A program made the position numbers and the translations under genes. The notes beneath the pieces were generated by a model that made no database searches, was not told where the DNA came from, and saw only the letters and a list, made by a program, of their open reading frames with translations. From an uncultured Bacteroidales bacterium (GTDB lineage: Bacteria; Bacteroidota; Bacteroidia; Bacteroidales; UBA932): a stretch of DNA of 64,000 bases. The stretch spans positions 1 through 64,000 of the forward strand of contig CAMJKI010000005.1 of the NCBI GenBank assembly GCA_946406355.1, written 5' to 3'. Shown piece by piece: positions 30,612-38,779 of this stretch. The number at the start of each line of letters is the position of its first letter. Within the stretch, counting starts at the first letter, position 1.

Positions 30612-33392
30612 TCAATCAATTCTAGCTGTTTCCATTTCACCGGTATAACGGACAGTAACGCTGCCTGCAGCATCCGGATCATAGCCGAAAGGATGCATGG
30701 GGTCGGCCACCACAACGCGGAAGCTGCGTTCCTGCAGCATGCCCGGGAAGGAGCCTTCCCGCTTGCCGATGGTGAGGGTGCGCTCGGCATCGTTCCAATC
30801 CAGGCCGATGGTGGCGAAGGCGCCTTTTTCGTAGCCGTAGGTGAGGCCGTCGTCCTCGTACAGAGTAAAGTGGGCGTCGGCACCGGCGTACACAATCAGG
30901 AGAAGGTTATCGGCCGGTTTCTCGTCGCTCCATTCCATGTCCGGGCCCACGGGGAGGATGCTGCCGGCCCGCACGTACAGCGGCATACGCTCGTAGGGAG
31001 CGTCCACCGTAAGTGTGAGGCCGCCAGGGATATAAGCACCGGAATAGAAGTCGTACCAGCCGCCCTCGGGGAAGTACACCTGGCGGCTGCGGGCCTGGTA
31101 CTCATACACCGGGCAGGGCATCAGGGCCGGGCCGAACATCCACTGGTCGGAGAGGTCACGCACCTGCATATCCTGCGGGAAATCCATCGGCAGGCCGCGC
31201 ATGAGGGTGTAATCCTCGCGGTTCACGGCGCCGGCCAGGGAATACAGGTACGGCATCAGGCGATAACGCAGGCGCATGTACCACAGGATGCTCTCGTAGG
31301 CGGGAGTACCAGCATCGGCAATGTACATGAGCTCCCGACGGGGGAACTGTCCGTGGGTGCGGAACAGCGGAACAAAAGTGCCGAACTGGTGCCAGCGGGT
31401 CTGGAGTTCCTGCCATTCAGGCAGGTTGGCCGGGCTGTAGAATTTGTTCATCACCGAGAATCCGCCGATGTCCATGCCCCAGAACGGGATGCCGCTCATG
31501 GAGAAATCCAGGCCGGCGGCCATCTGCATGCGCATATCGGTCCAGGAAGTGCCGATATCGCCGCTCCAGGTGGCGGTGCTGTAACGCTGCTCGCCGATAA
31601 AACCGCTGCGGGTGAGGAGGAATACGCGCTTGTCGGGTTCCACGCTCCGCTGGCCGTTGTAGATGGCATCGGCGTTCACGATGGAATAGGCGTTGAGGTA
31701 TTCGGTGGAAGGGCCCAGGGCCGTGGGGGTTAGCAGCCACTTGAGGTAGTCCATGGGCAGACAGTCGCGCAGGTTGGGTTCGCTGGCGTCCATCCACCAG
31801 GCGTCAATTTTGCGGTTGTACTTGGTGTACAGGCTTTCGTCTATCTGCCGCCAGAACATCTTGCGACCGCCTTCGGCATAGGCGTCATAGAAGGTCTGTT
31901 CGTGTCCCAGCCAGTCCTGCAGGCCCACATCCTCGGCATGGGTATAGGCATAACCGGCTGCCTTCAGTTCCTTGTAATGGTCGGTATTGGTGTAGAATTT
32001 GGGCCAGACGGAAATCATGAAACGGGCGTTCATGGCGTGAACGGCATCCAGCATTCCTTCCGGGTCCGGGAAACGGGTTTCATCAAACTCGTGGCTTCCC
32101 CACTGGTCCTCTTTCCAATAGTGCCAGTCCTGGACGATGTTATCTACCGGAATGTGGCGACGGCGCATTTCGGCCAGCGTTTCCACCAGCTCCTCCTGGG
32201 TGCTGTAGCGCTCGCGGCTCTGCCAGAATCCCAGTACCCACTTGGGCATAACGGGGGCCTTGCCGGTGAGAGTGCGGTATCCGTGAATTACCTCATCGTA
32301 GCTCTTGCCGGCAATGAAGTAATAGTCGGCCTGGGGCTCGAATTCGCTCCAGAAACTGATGCCGGCCTCTTCCTCCGGGGAAAGCAGTTCCGCTACCCGC
32401 AAGCCAATGTAAGAGACATCGCCGTCCGGTTCCCATTCCACCTTGATGGGGGTTTTAACGCCCTTTTCCAGATGGACGGTGAACTTGTAGCTGTTGGGGT
32501 TCCAGGCCGGACGCCAGCGGCGGCTCATTACCTCCTTCCCGTCCACCAGGGTATGCTGGAAGCCAGCGTAATACTGGATAAAGTGGTAATCGGCCGATTC
32601 CGGGGCCTCCAGATAGCCTTCGTAAACGACGCTTGCGCCAGCCAGGGGGACGGCCGGGAGATTCTTCACGTGGAATTCGGTCTCGTAATACAGGCTGTCT
32701 TCGCGCTGCACCAGGAGTTCTCCCTTGGCCGGCCGGTAGGTGCCGGTGAGGGCACCTTCCACGCCGTCTTTGTCGTATAGCTTGAAGGAAGCACCCAGTT
32801 GCTTATAAGGATACGGATTGCCCCAGCGGCTCAGGGAATAGGCATCGAACATCAGACCGTAGCCCTTGGTGGAGACTACCATCGGCACGCTCACCTTGGT
32901 GTTGTACTGGTACAGTTCCTCGCTGCGGTTCTTGTGGTCGAACTCCCCTGCCTGCTGTTGTCCCAGGCCGTAGAAAGACTCGTCGGGCGTGCTGGAGAAC
33001 TGCGTACGCACGCTGTAGGCCTTCTTTCCTTCCACCTCAATGGGCTCAAAGCTGGAACGGCCTTCGCCGGTGAGCAAGTTCCCTTCGGCATCAAAGAAGT
33101 CCACCGTAGCCGTGGCCTTATTCACCACTACGGTAAGGGCCGATGTTTTTACGGTCACCTTGTTTTCGGCCTTCTGCACCGTAAGAGGCTCTGTATAGGC
33201 CTGCTGCGGCACAACGGCCAGGCTCTTGCGGTCCCGGAACTTTCCGTCCGGAGTCTCCGTCACCCGGATCACCTCCGGCGTAATCACCTCCAGGCGAATG
33301 GTCTTGTCCCCGCAGGGAACGCTTACGGTGCTGTTCTGGCTGCAGGCAAATAGCAGCAGCAAACTCGCCAGAGCGAAAAATCCAACTTTCAT
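30612..33392 (-). CDS. GH31 alpha-glycosidase with PA14 insert (alpha-xylosidase-like)
   Basis: A 926-residue lipoprotein (LLLLFACSQ) of GH31. The nucleophile Asp535 lies in AWWMDASEPN; other barrel landmarks are PKWVLGFWQSRERYS, VDNIVQDWHYW, TATWSGDIGTSW and PFWGMDIGGF. A PA14-like beta domain is inserted at about 245-345 (YEGYLEAPESADYHF, VEWEPDGDVSYIGLRV). The PA14-in-GH31 layout is that of xyloglucan alpha-xylosidases from Bacteroides and Cellvibrio, which supports alpha-xylosidase over alpha-glucosidase. Its stop is 4 nt before the GH3 start. Specificity is inferred, not shown. Confidence 0.88.
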   Translation of the reverse strand: MKVGFFALASLLLLFACSQNSTVSVPCGDKTIRLEVITPEVIRVTETPDGKFRDRKSLAVVPQQAYTEPLTVQKAENKVTVKTSALTVVVNKATATVDFFDAEGNLLTGEGRSSFEPIEVEGKKAYSVRTQFSSTPDESFYGLGQQQAGEFDHKNRSEELYQYNTKVSVPMVVSTKGYGLMFDAYSLSRWGNPYPYKQLGASFKLYDKDGVEGALTGTYRPAKGELLVQREDSLYYETEFHVKNLPAVPLAGASVVYEGYLEAPESADYHFIQYYAGFQHTLVDGKEVMSRRWRPAWNPNSYKFTVHLEKGVKTPIKVEWEPDGDVSYIGLRVAELLSPEEEAGISFWSEFEPQADYYFIAGKSYDEVIHGYRTLTGKAPVMPKWVLGFWQSRERYSTQEELVETLAEMRRRHIPVDNIVQDWHYWKEDQWGSHEFDETRFPDPEGMLDAVHAMNARFMISVWPKFYTNTDHYKELKAAGYAYTHAEDVGLQDWLGHEQTFYDAYAEGGRKMFWRQIDESLYTKYNRKIDAWWMDASEPNLRDCLPMDYLKWLLTPTALGPSTEYLNAYSIVNADAIYNGQRSVEPDKRVFLLTRSGFIGEQRYSTATWSGDIGTSWTDMRMQMAAGLDFSMSGIPFWGMDIGGFSVMNKFYSPANLPEWQELQTRWHQFGTFVPLFRTHGQFPRRELMYIADAGTPAYESILWYMRLRYRLMPYLYSLAGAVNREDYTLMRGLPMDFPQDMQVRDLSDQWMFGPALMPCPVYEYQARSRQVYFPEGGWYDFYSGAYIPGGLTLTVDAPYERMPLYVRAGSILPVGPDMEWSDEKPADNLLLIVYAGADAHFTLYEDDGLTYGYEKGAFATIGLDWNDAERTLTIGKREGSFPGMLQERSFRVVVADPMHPFGYDPDAAGSVTVRYTGEMETARID

Positions 33393-33410
33393 AGTGTCAA
33401 TTAATTACGG

Positions 33411-33447
33411 GTTTCCCGGTGCAATTTTATTTGCACCGGGAAACATT
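33411..33447 (-). repeat. REP-like palindromic element, copy F (core only, supplies GH130 stop)
   Basis: Palindrome 33411-33444 (14-bp arms, loop TTTTAT) with only the TTAAAT foot of the left module. The minus strand AATGTTTCCCGGTGCAAATAA-type reading gives N-V-S-R-C-K-stop, so the last codons and the stop of the GH130 gene lie inside the element. It sits 18 nt upstream of the GH31 start. Confidence 0.88.
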
Positions 33448-34596
33448 TAAATTACTGTCTATCAGGTTATTGAGTATCTCAACGGAGAGGCCGGTGCGGA
33501 GACCGTCCGGGGCGGTGTTCAGGCAGTAATCTACCAGGCGGTCCAGCGTAGAGGTGGCTACGTGCATACGGGTATCGGAGGAGGCATAATAGATAAACAC
33601 CTTGCCGTCCTCATCGGCTATCCAGCCGTTTGCAAAGAGGACGTTCATTACGTCGCCGATGTATTCGGGGCCTTCCGGGGCCATGAAGAAGCCGGCCGGA
33701 TTGGCAATCACGCGGGTAGGGTCGTCCAGGGCCGTCATGTACAGGTACAGCACATAGCGGAGGCCGCTGGCGCAGGCACGTACGCCGTGGGCCAGATGCA
33801 GCCAGCCCTGTGGAGTCTTGATGGGGTGCGGGCCCTCGCCGTTCTTCACTTCCATAATGGTATGGTAGTGCCGGCGGTTGATAATCTTTTCCTCGCCGAC
33901 AACGGCATGCTCCATGCTATCCACCAGCGCCCAGCCGATACCGCCGCCGCTGCCGGTGTCGATAAAACCGTCCTGCGGACGCGTGTACAGGGCATATTTA
34001 CCATCCACGAACTCCGGATGCAACACCACGTTGCGCTGCTGGCTCTTGCTCTGCAGGTCCGGCAGGCGCTCCCAGTTCACCAGGTCTTTGGTGCGGGCTA
34101 TTCCGGCAGCCGCCGTAGCGGCCGACAAATCGCCTTCGGCCGAATGATCCTTGCGCTCTACGCAGAAGATGCCGTAAATCCAGCCGTCTTCGTGCGCGGT
34201 AAGGCGCATGTCATATACATTTGTGGCGGGTTCCCCCCACTCCGGCATGGTAATGGGCCGGGGCCAGAAGGTGAAATGGTCCACGCCGTTGGGGCTTTCG
34301 GCCACGGCAAAGAAGCTCTTCCGGTCGGCGCCTTCCACGCGGGCAACCAGCACATACTTTCCTTTCCATTTGATGGCGCCGGAGTTCAGCACGGCATGGA
34401 TGCCGAAGCGTTCCATCAGATAGGGATTACGTTCTTTGTTAAAATCGTAGCGCCACTCCAGGGGGGCATGTTCGGCCGTAAGCACCGGATTTTCGTACCG
34501 TTCATACACGCCGTTGCCCTCGATGGGAGCGTTGGGCCTTTCAATCAGCCGCTGATGCGCCGTCTGCAGCCAGGCTAATCTTTCACTGTAGTTCAT
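33427..34596 (-). CDS. GH130 4-O-beta-D-mannosyl-D-glucose phosphorylase
   Basis: A 389-residue GH130 phosphorylase. It splits beta-1,4-mannosyl-glucose with phosphate into mannose-1-phosphate and glucose in the cytosol. The five-bladed propeller carries the proton-donor Asp129 in NVYDMRLTAHEDGW; phosphate-site and family landmarks include RNVVLHPEF, YALYTRPQDGF, HYHTIMEVKNGEGPHPI and IGDVMNVLFANGW. It resembles GH130_1 enzymes that work with mannobiose 2-epimerase. The start overlaps the GH26 stop by 4 nt. The natural C-terminus appears to have been replaced by six residues read from repeat copy F. Confidence 0.93.
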   Translation of the reverse strand: MNYSERLAWLQTAHQRLIERPNAPIEGNGVYERYENPVLTAEHAPLEWRYDFNKERNPYLMERFGIHAVLNSGAIKWKGKYVLVARVEGADRKSFFAVAESPNGVDHFTFWPRPITMPEWGEPATNVYDMRLTAHEDGWIYGIFCVERKDHSAEGDLSAATAAAGIARTKDLVNWERLPDLQSKSQQRNVVLHPEFVDGKYALYTRPQDGFIDTGSGGGIGWALVDSMEHAVVGEEKIINRRHYHTIMEVKNGEGPHPIKTPQGWLHLAHGVRACASGLRYVLYLYMTALDDPTRVIANPAGFFMAPEGPEYIGDVMNVLFANGWIADEDGKVFIYYASSDTRMHVATSTLDRLVDYCLNTAPDGLRTGLSVEILNNLIDSNLNVSRCK

Positions 34597-35684
34597 AACA
34601 ACACTATATCTTCCTTTTCACTGAAATTCTTGAAATCTCCAGCGCCCTCGAAGCCCTTCCAGGGGGCATAGAAGTGGCCCGGCTTGTCGTGGGCGTTCCG
34701 CCAGGTGAGCACATAGGAGATGGGGTAATCCTTGATGGCGGGATACAGCACATCGGTCCACCAATTGTGGTCCGGAAGGCCCTCCAGGCCGGTCTCGCTA
34801 AGGCACATCAGCTTATGATGGTCCGTAGCCAGGACGTTGAGGGCCGTGAGCATGCTCTTGACCTGGGTGCCAAAACGCACACCAGCCTCCTCCAGGCCAT
34901 CGGGGCCCACATATTCATAGATATCCGTTCCCAGGATGTCCACAAACTCGTCCCCGGGATAACGGGACATGTATTCTTCCGGCTCGATGGGGCCGTTGGG
35001 CGAATAGCACCAGAGAATGTTGGAAAGTCCGCGTTCCCGGGTGAAATACAGCCAGGTGTGACGGTACAGTTCCTTGTACTGCAGCGCGGAACAGAGCCGG
35101 ACGCCCCACCAGAACCAGCTGCCCAGATTCTCGTGCCAGGGACGGAAAATCACCGGTGTGTCCGGGCCCAGGCTCTCTATGAAATCGGCAGCCCGCTCAA
35201 GCCAGAGCATGAATTCCCCATATTTTTCGCCACCTTTCAAGATGGACGACACCACCTGGTCCGAACTTACGTCCCAGGCATCGCCGCCCGTATAGGGATT
35301 TCGCGGATGCCAGGAAAAAGTGACAATGCCGCCCCTTTCGATATGCTTAAGGGCCGCCTTTCTCATAAGGCCGAAGGGGACGCCGTCCAGATTGCAGGAG
35401 TCGGCCAGCTCTATTCCGCCCAGGTCAAAGCCCAGCACCATGGGATAATGGCCTGTGACATCCTTGACGTCCGAACGCTCCAGAGGGTCGTTTTCCCAGT
35501 CCGTCACCACCCAGGCGTGGCCATACGAAAGGTCGTCCTGGTGGCCATAGGCAATGGCGCCGGTCTCGGCAAAGGAGAACAGGCGGTGGACCAACTGGTC
35601 CTTGGGTGTTTCCATGGGTTTCTGCTTACCAGTGCCGCATGCCGCAAGCATCAGAACGGCAAACAGACAATACAAGTTTTTCAT
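34593..35684 (-). CDS. GH26 beta-mannanase (lipoprotein)
   Basis: A 363-residue GH26 clan-A enzyme with lipobox LMLAAC (Cys16). Acid/base Glu185 lies in RPWHENLGSWFWWG and the nucleophile Glu297 in CLSETGLEG; GGIVTFSWHPRNPYTG is also typical. It should release mannobiose or cleave mannan at the surface or in the periplasm. It is a single catalytic domain without accessory modules, probably the oligomannoside-processing partner. It overlaps the GH130 gene by 4 nt (coupled) and lies 1 nt from the upstream GH5 gene. Confidence 0.93.
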   Translation of the reverse strand: MKNLYCLFAVLMLAACGTGKQKPMETPKDQLVHRLFSFAETGAIAYGHQDDLSYGHAWVVTDWENDPLERSDVKDVTGHYPMVLGFDLGGIELADSCNLDGVPFGLMRKAALKHIERGGIVTFSWHPRNPYTGGDAWDVSSDQVVSSILKGGEKYGEFMLWLERAADFIESLGPDTPVIFRPWHENLGSWFWWGVRLCSALQYKELYRHTWLYFTRERGLSNILWCYSPNGPIEPEEYMSRYPGDEFVDILGTDIYEYVGPDGLEEAGVRFGTQVKSMLTALNVLATDHHKLMCLSETGLEGLPDHNWWTDVLYPAIKDYPISYVLTWRNAHDKPGHFYAPWKGFEGAGDFKNFSEKEDIVLL

Positions 35685-35685
35685 A

Positions 35686-37239
35686 TCAGTTTTTACTGTC
35701 CTTATAAGCCTTTAAGATGGCATCCTTCAGCGTAGGTTTGGTCCACTTGGGGACGGAACGGTCTTCCCCGTCGCTCAGTGCCATCCAGTAGAAGCACGGA
35801 ATATTGTATTTGGCGGCGGTAGAGACATAGCAGGCGGCCTGCTTGGCAAGTTCCGCCTCCACCCGTTTGGAGGTATCGGCCCCGTATTCTCCCAAGACGC
35901 AGGGGATGCCCTTGCTCACCAGATAATTGTTCATGTCTTCTATAATGGACTTCACCTCCTTTTCACAGGAAGCGTCGAATTCGTTCTTGGGCGTTTCCGT
36001 ATCGAAAGCGAAATGGTAGGGAGCATAGCTGTGCACCTCGGCCATAAGATGGTCTTCCACCGTATCTGAAGGAAGGCGGAAAGCATCCAGCGTCTGGGGT
36101 GTGGGGCTTGCGGCATAGGTGTTCAGGATCAGGTTTCTCCTTGCATTGTTCCCACCCGTGGCCCTTACGGTTTCCACAAAAGCGGCATTGTACAGGTTGA
36201 TGGCCTCGTGGGCATCGGCCGATGAATAATTCCACGTCCCCTTGGAGTCCAACATCTCGTTGAAGGACTCGAACACCAGTTTCTGGTCATAGGAGGCAAA
36301 CTCGGTGGCTATCTGCCGCCAAAGCTCCGTGTACCTTTCCCGGACCGAATTATAAACCTTCGTATCGGCCCGAAGCCAGGCGGTTGTGGCAGTCCCCGTG
36401 TCGTGGTGAACGTTAAGAATGCAGTACATCCCCTCATCCAGCACATATCCCACAATCTCCTTCACCCTGGCCATCCAGGTGGGATCCACCGCGTAGCCCG
36501 TCCAAGTAGACATGTCCCAATGGCCCTTGTTGTCGCTTACGGTAACATCAACAGTGCCGATATGCGGATACCAGGTAACCGGAACGCGGATGGCGCCGAA
36601 TCCAGCCTGTTTGAACATGTGGATGAGCTCACGGGTGGTGACAGGCTGGCCCCAGGCGGTTTCATAATCTTCCGTAGTCCGCTTGGAGAAGGCTTCAATC
36701 CACATATTGTTCACATCTCCGCTATTGGCGTCCAGCGTATTGCCCAGGTTCCAACCCACGCCCATATTCTGGGCGCACGCAGCAGCATTCTCCCAACCTT
36801 CCGAATCTACACCCGGCACCATGGGGGAAGGCTGGACTTCCGGCTCGGCCATGGAGAAAGACAAGGTAACGGCAGCCGATCCCTTCTGATTCTCCTTATA
36901 CCCCTGCACCGTTCCTGCCGGAAGGGAAACCGTATAGCTGTTTCCGCGCACCAGGCCCGAAACGGACACCGTAAGGTTTGTTCCATAGGCATTGACTTTG
37001 TCTATGGATGCTCCTCCGGTTATGGTTATGCCACCTTGCGCCTCCTTGGTGCACTTGATATTCTGATCGAAGGTGAAAACAACAGACAGGGTCGCATCCA
37101 CGAATCCATCTGCTCCGTTTTCCGGAGACGTGGAGACAAGGACCGGCGCCGCCGCCTCCTCCGGCTGCGGGTTTTCCTTATTCTCGCAGGAAAAAAAAGC
37201 CAGCGCCAGCATCATAAAAAGACCGAAATATCTTTTCAT
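35686..37239 (-). CDS. GH5 (subfamily 4-like) endo-beta-1,4-glucanase with N-terminal Ig-like domain
   Basis: A 517-residue lipoprotein (LALAFFSC). Residues 33-131 form a Big_5/SbsA-type Ig domain (VLVSTSPENGADGF to VTLSFSM); 150-517 is a GH5 barrel. GVGWNLGNTLDA, FGAIRVPVTWYPHIG and ILNVHHDTG are typical of subfamily 4. Acid/base Glu328 lies in FESFNEM, nucleophile Glu451 in VLGEYGAD. GH5_4 enzymes attack xyloglucan, mixed-linkage glucan or glucomannan, not plain mannan, so this gene widens the locus's range. The N-terminal domain is nearly shared with the adjacent GH26. Substrate inferred. Confidence 0.88.
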   Translation of the reverse strand: MKRYFGLFMMLALAFFSCENKENPQPEEAAAPVLVSTSPENGADGFVDATLSVVFTFDQNIKCTKEAQGGITITGGASIDKVNAYGTNLTVSVSGLVRGNSYTVSLPAGTVQGYKENQKGSAAVTLSFSMAEPEVQPSPMVPGVDSEGWENAAACAQNMGVGWNLGNTLDANSGDVNNMWIEAFSKRTTEDYETAWGQPVTTRELIHMFKQAGFGAIRVPVTWYPHIGTVDVTVSDNKGHWDMSTWTGYAVDPTWMARVKEIVGYVLDEGMYCILNVHHDTGTATTAWLRADTKVYNSVRERYTELWRQIATEFASYDQKLVFESFNEMLDSKGTWNYSSADAHEAINLYNAAFVETVRATGGNNARRNLILNTYAASPTPQTLDAFRLPSDTVEDHLMAEVHSYAPYHFAFDTETPKNEFDASCEKEVKSIIEDMNNYLVSKGIPCVLGEYGADTSKRVEAELAKQAACYVSTAAKYNIPCFYWMALSDGEDRSVPKWTKPTLKDAILKAYKDSKN

Positions 37240-37245
37240 AGTCAG

Positions 37246-38733
37246 TTATTTAAGGGAAGGAACATCCTTCCGGTTAATAGTATGGGTATTCGAGAGGGCG
37301 GCCTTCCAGTCCTCTGCGGTGTTGTTCCAGGAATAGCTTCCGTCGGAATTCTTGCACCACAGGACCGGCTGATTGTTCTCGAAATTGCACCAGTTCATGA
37401 AATAGCCCCAGGGGGCGTTTTCGGAGAAGAATCCGTCAATATCCAGCAAATTACCGAACTCGCTCAGGACCACCATCTTCCCACCTTTTACGGAATCGTT
37501 CACCAGCTGGAAGGCCGCCGACTGGGTGGTGTTCTTAGTAACATAAAGGTCGGCCCCCACCAGGTCCACGTATTCGTCTCCCGGATACCAGGCCTGCAGG
37601 TTGGACACGGAGGAGAGCTTTCCTGCATCCGAGGTCTGGGCCGTCCAAACCCAGATGAGGTTGTTGAGTCCGTAGGTCTCCGTAAATTCTTTATACATAT
37701 ACTGCCACAGCCGCTTGCAGGCATCGGCTCCGTCGTAGCCCCACCAGAACCAGGCGCCCCAGGTATAGTCTCCGGCCGCCTCGTGGAGCGGTCGCCAGAG
37801 AACGGGAATGCCCTCCTGCTGCAAAAGCGCCAGGAAACCGGCCACCTGTTTTAACTGCTTTTTCATCTCGGCATTCTGCCAGGTGCCTTCCCTCAGGGCA
37901 TTCTCTACGCCAAAGGCTTTGGTATTATAGGAATAGGTGTCTATGTACCGTTTGCCGCCGGAGGTATCAAAAGCCTCCTCGGTGGTTGTGGGGACGCACC
38001 AGTGCCACCCGATCTGGATGATGTTATGGGCCTCCCAAGCCTGTTTTACCGGTGTAATGTCTGTGTAATCCGGCCGGCCGGACCATTCGCTCTTCCTGTC
38101 GGCCCAATTGTTAAAAATGTAGTCGAAACCCACTATCGCAGGATAGATTCCGGTAAGGGAGCCGATATGGTCGGTATACGAAGTCTCCCAGGCGGTACCA
38201 CCCATGGCGCCGGACAGGGTTCTGGTCCCGTAATTGCCCAGCAGGTACGAATACAGTTTCCGGGCCTGCGCCGTGGATTTGGCATTGCTTAAGGATGCTG
38301 AAGGCTCCAGTCCATAGTGTTTCTCGGGCTCTACATATTCCATCGAAAAACTTACGCTCATGGCCGCAGCGCTTTCCTGGTTCTCCTTGAAGCCCTGAAC
38401 CACACCGGCAGGGATGGAGACTGTATAGCTTCCCCCGTTCTCCAACCCTTCCACATTCACGGTCACATCCTTGTTATAGGCATTGACGGATGCAATAGTG
38501 GCGTTCCCGCTCACAGAAACCTGCTGGATTCCAGAAGCGGTCACCTTTACATTCTGATCCATCGTGAATACTACGGAAAGGGTATTCCCTTTCAGGTGTG
38601 CAGTGCCATCGGCCGGCGAAGTGGACACCAGCCTGGGCGCCTCGGCCTTCTCTATCACAGGGTCCTGTTGGCAGCCATTAAAGAGCAATGCTCCTCCCAG
38701 GGCTATCGGGAGTAAAAACTTTATTCTTTTCAT
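37246..38733 (-). CDS. GH26 beta-mannanase with N-terminal Ig-like domain
   Basis: A 495-residue lipoprotein (GGALLFNGC, Cys21). Residues 34-132 are a Big_5/SbsA-like Ig domain (RLVSTSPADGTAHL) closely resembling that of the neighbouring GH5. The GH26 domain has acid/base Glu318 in WRPLHEAAG, the GAWFWWGYDGA segment and nucleophile Glu425 in VVLSEFGNL. It is probably the surface endo-mannanase that makes oligosaccharides for SusC/D. The stop lies 6 nt upstream of the GH5 start. A strong hairpin lies in its 5' leader. Confidence 0.92.
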   Translation of the reverse strand: MKRIKFLLPIALGGALLFNGCQQDPVIEKAEAPRLVSTSPADGTAHLKGNTLSVVFTMDQNVKVTASGIQQVSVSGNATIASVNAYNKDVTVNVEGLENGGSYTVSIPAGVVQGFKENQESAAAMSVSFSMEYVEPEKHYGLEPSASLSNAKSTAQARKLYSYLLGNYGTRTLSGAMGGTAWETSYTDHIGSLTGIYPAIVGFDYIFNNWADRKSEWSGRPDYTDITPVKQAWEAHNIIQIGWHWCVPTTTEEAFDTSGGKRYIDTYSYNTKAFGVENALREGTWQNAEMKKQLKQVAGFLALLQQEGIPVLWRPLHEAAGDYTWGAWFWWGYDGADACKRLWQYMYKEFTETYGLNNLIWVWTAQTSDAGKLSSVSNLQAWYPGDEYVDLVGADLYVTKNTTQSAAFQLVNDSVKGGKMVVLSEFGNLLDIDGFFSENAPWGYFMNWCNFENNQPVLWCKNSDGSYSWNNTAEDWKAALSNTHTINRKDVPSLK

Positions 38734-38740
38734 ACTGGTA

Positions 38741-38768
38741 CCCGGAGGGAGGGTCAGCCCCCTCCGGG
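38741..38768. promoter_or_regulatory. Intercistronic hairpin between binding-protein and enzyme genes
   Basis: Stem CCCGGAGGG / CCCTCCGGG with a 10-nt loop in the 46-nt gap between the 786-residue binding protein and the GH26 gene. No T run follows on the minus strand. Such hairpins can set transcript ratios between the import genes and downstream enzymes by partial termination or RNA processing; the role is inferred. Confidence 0.5.
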
Positions 38769-38779
38769 TAAAGAAATCA

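Noticed and set aside
4627-33447. The repeated palindromes as a CRISPR array or riboswitch family
   Set aside because: Copies are kilobases apart with no spacer array or cas genes, and each is a simple hairpin with a variable loop and no conserved ligand-binding core.
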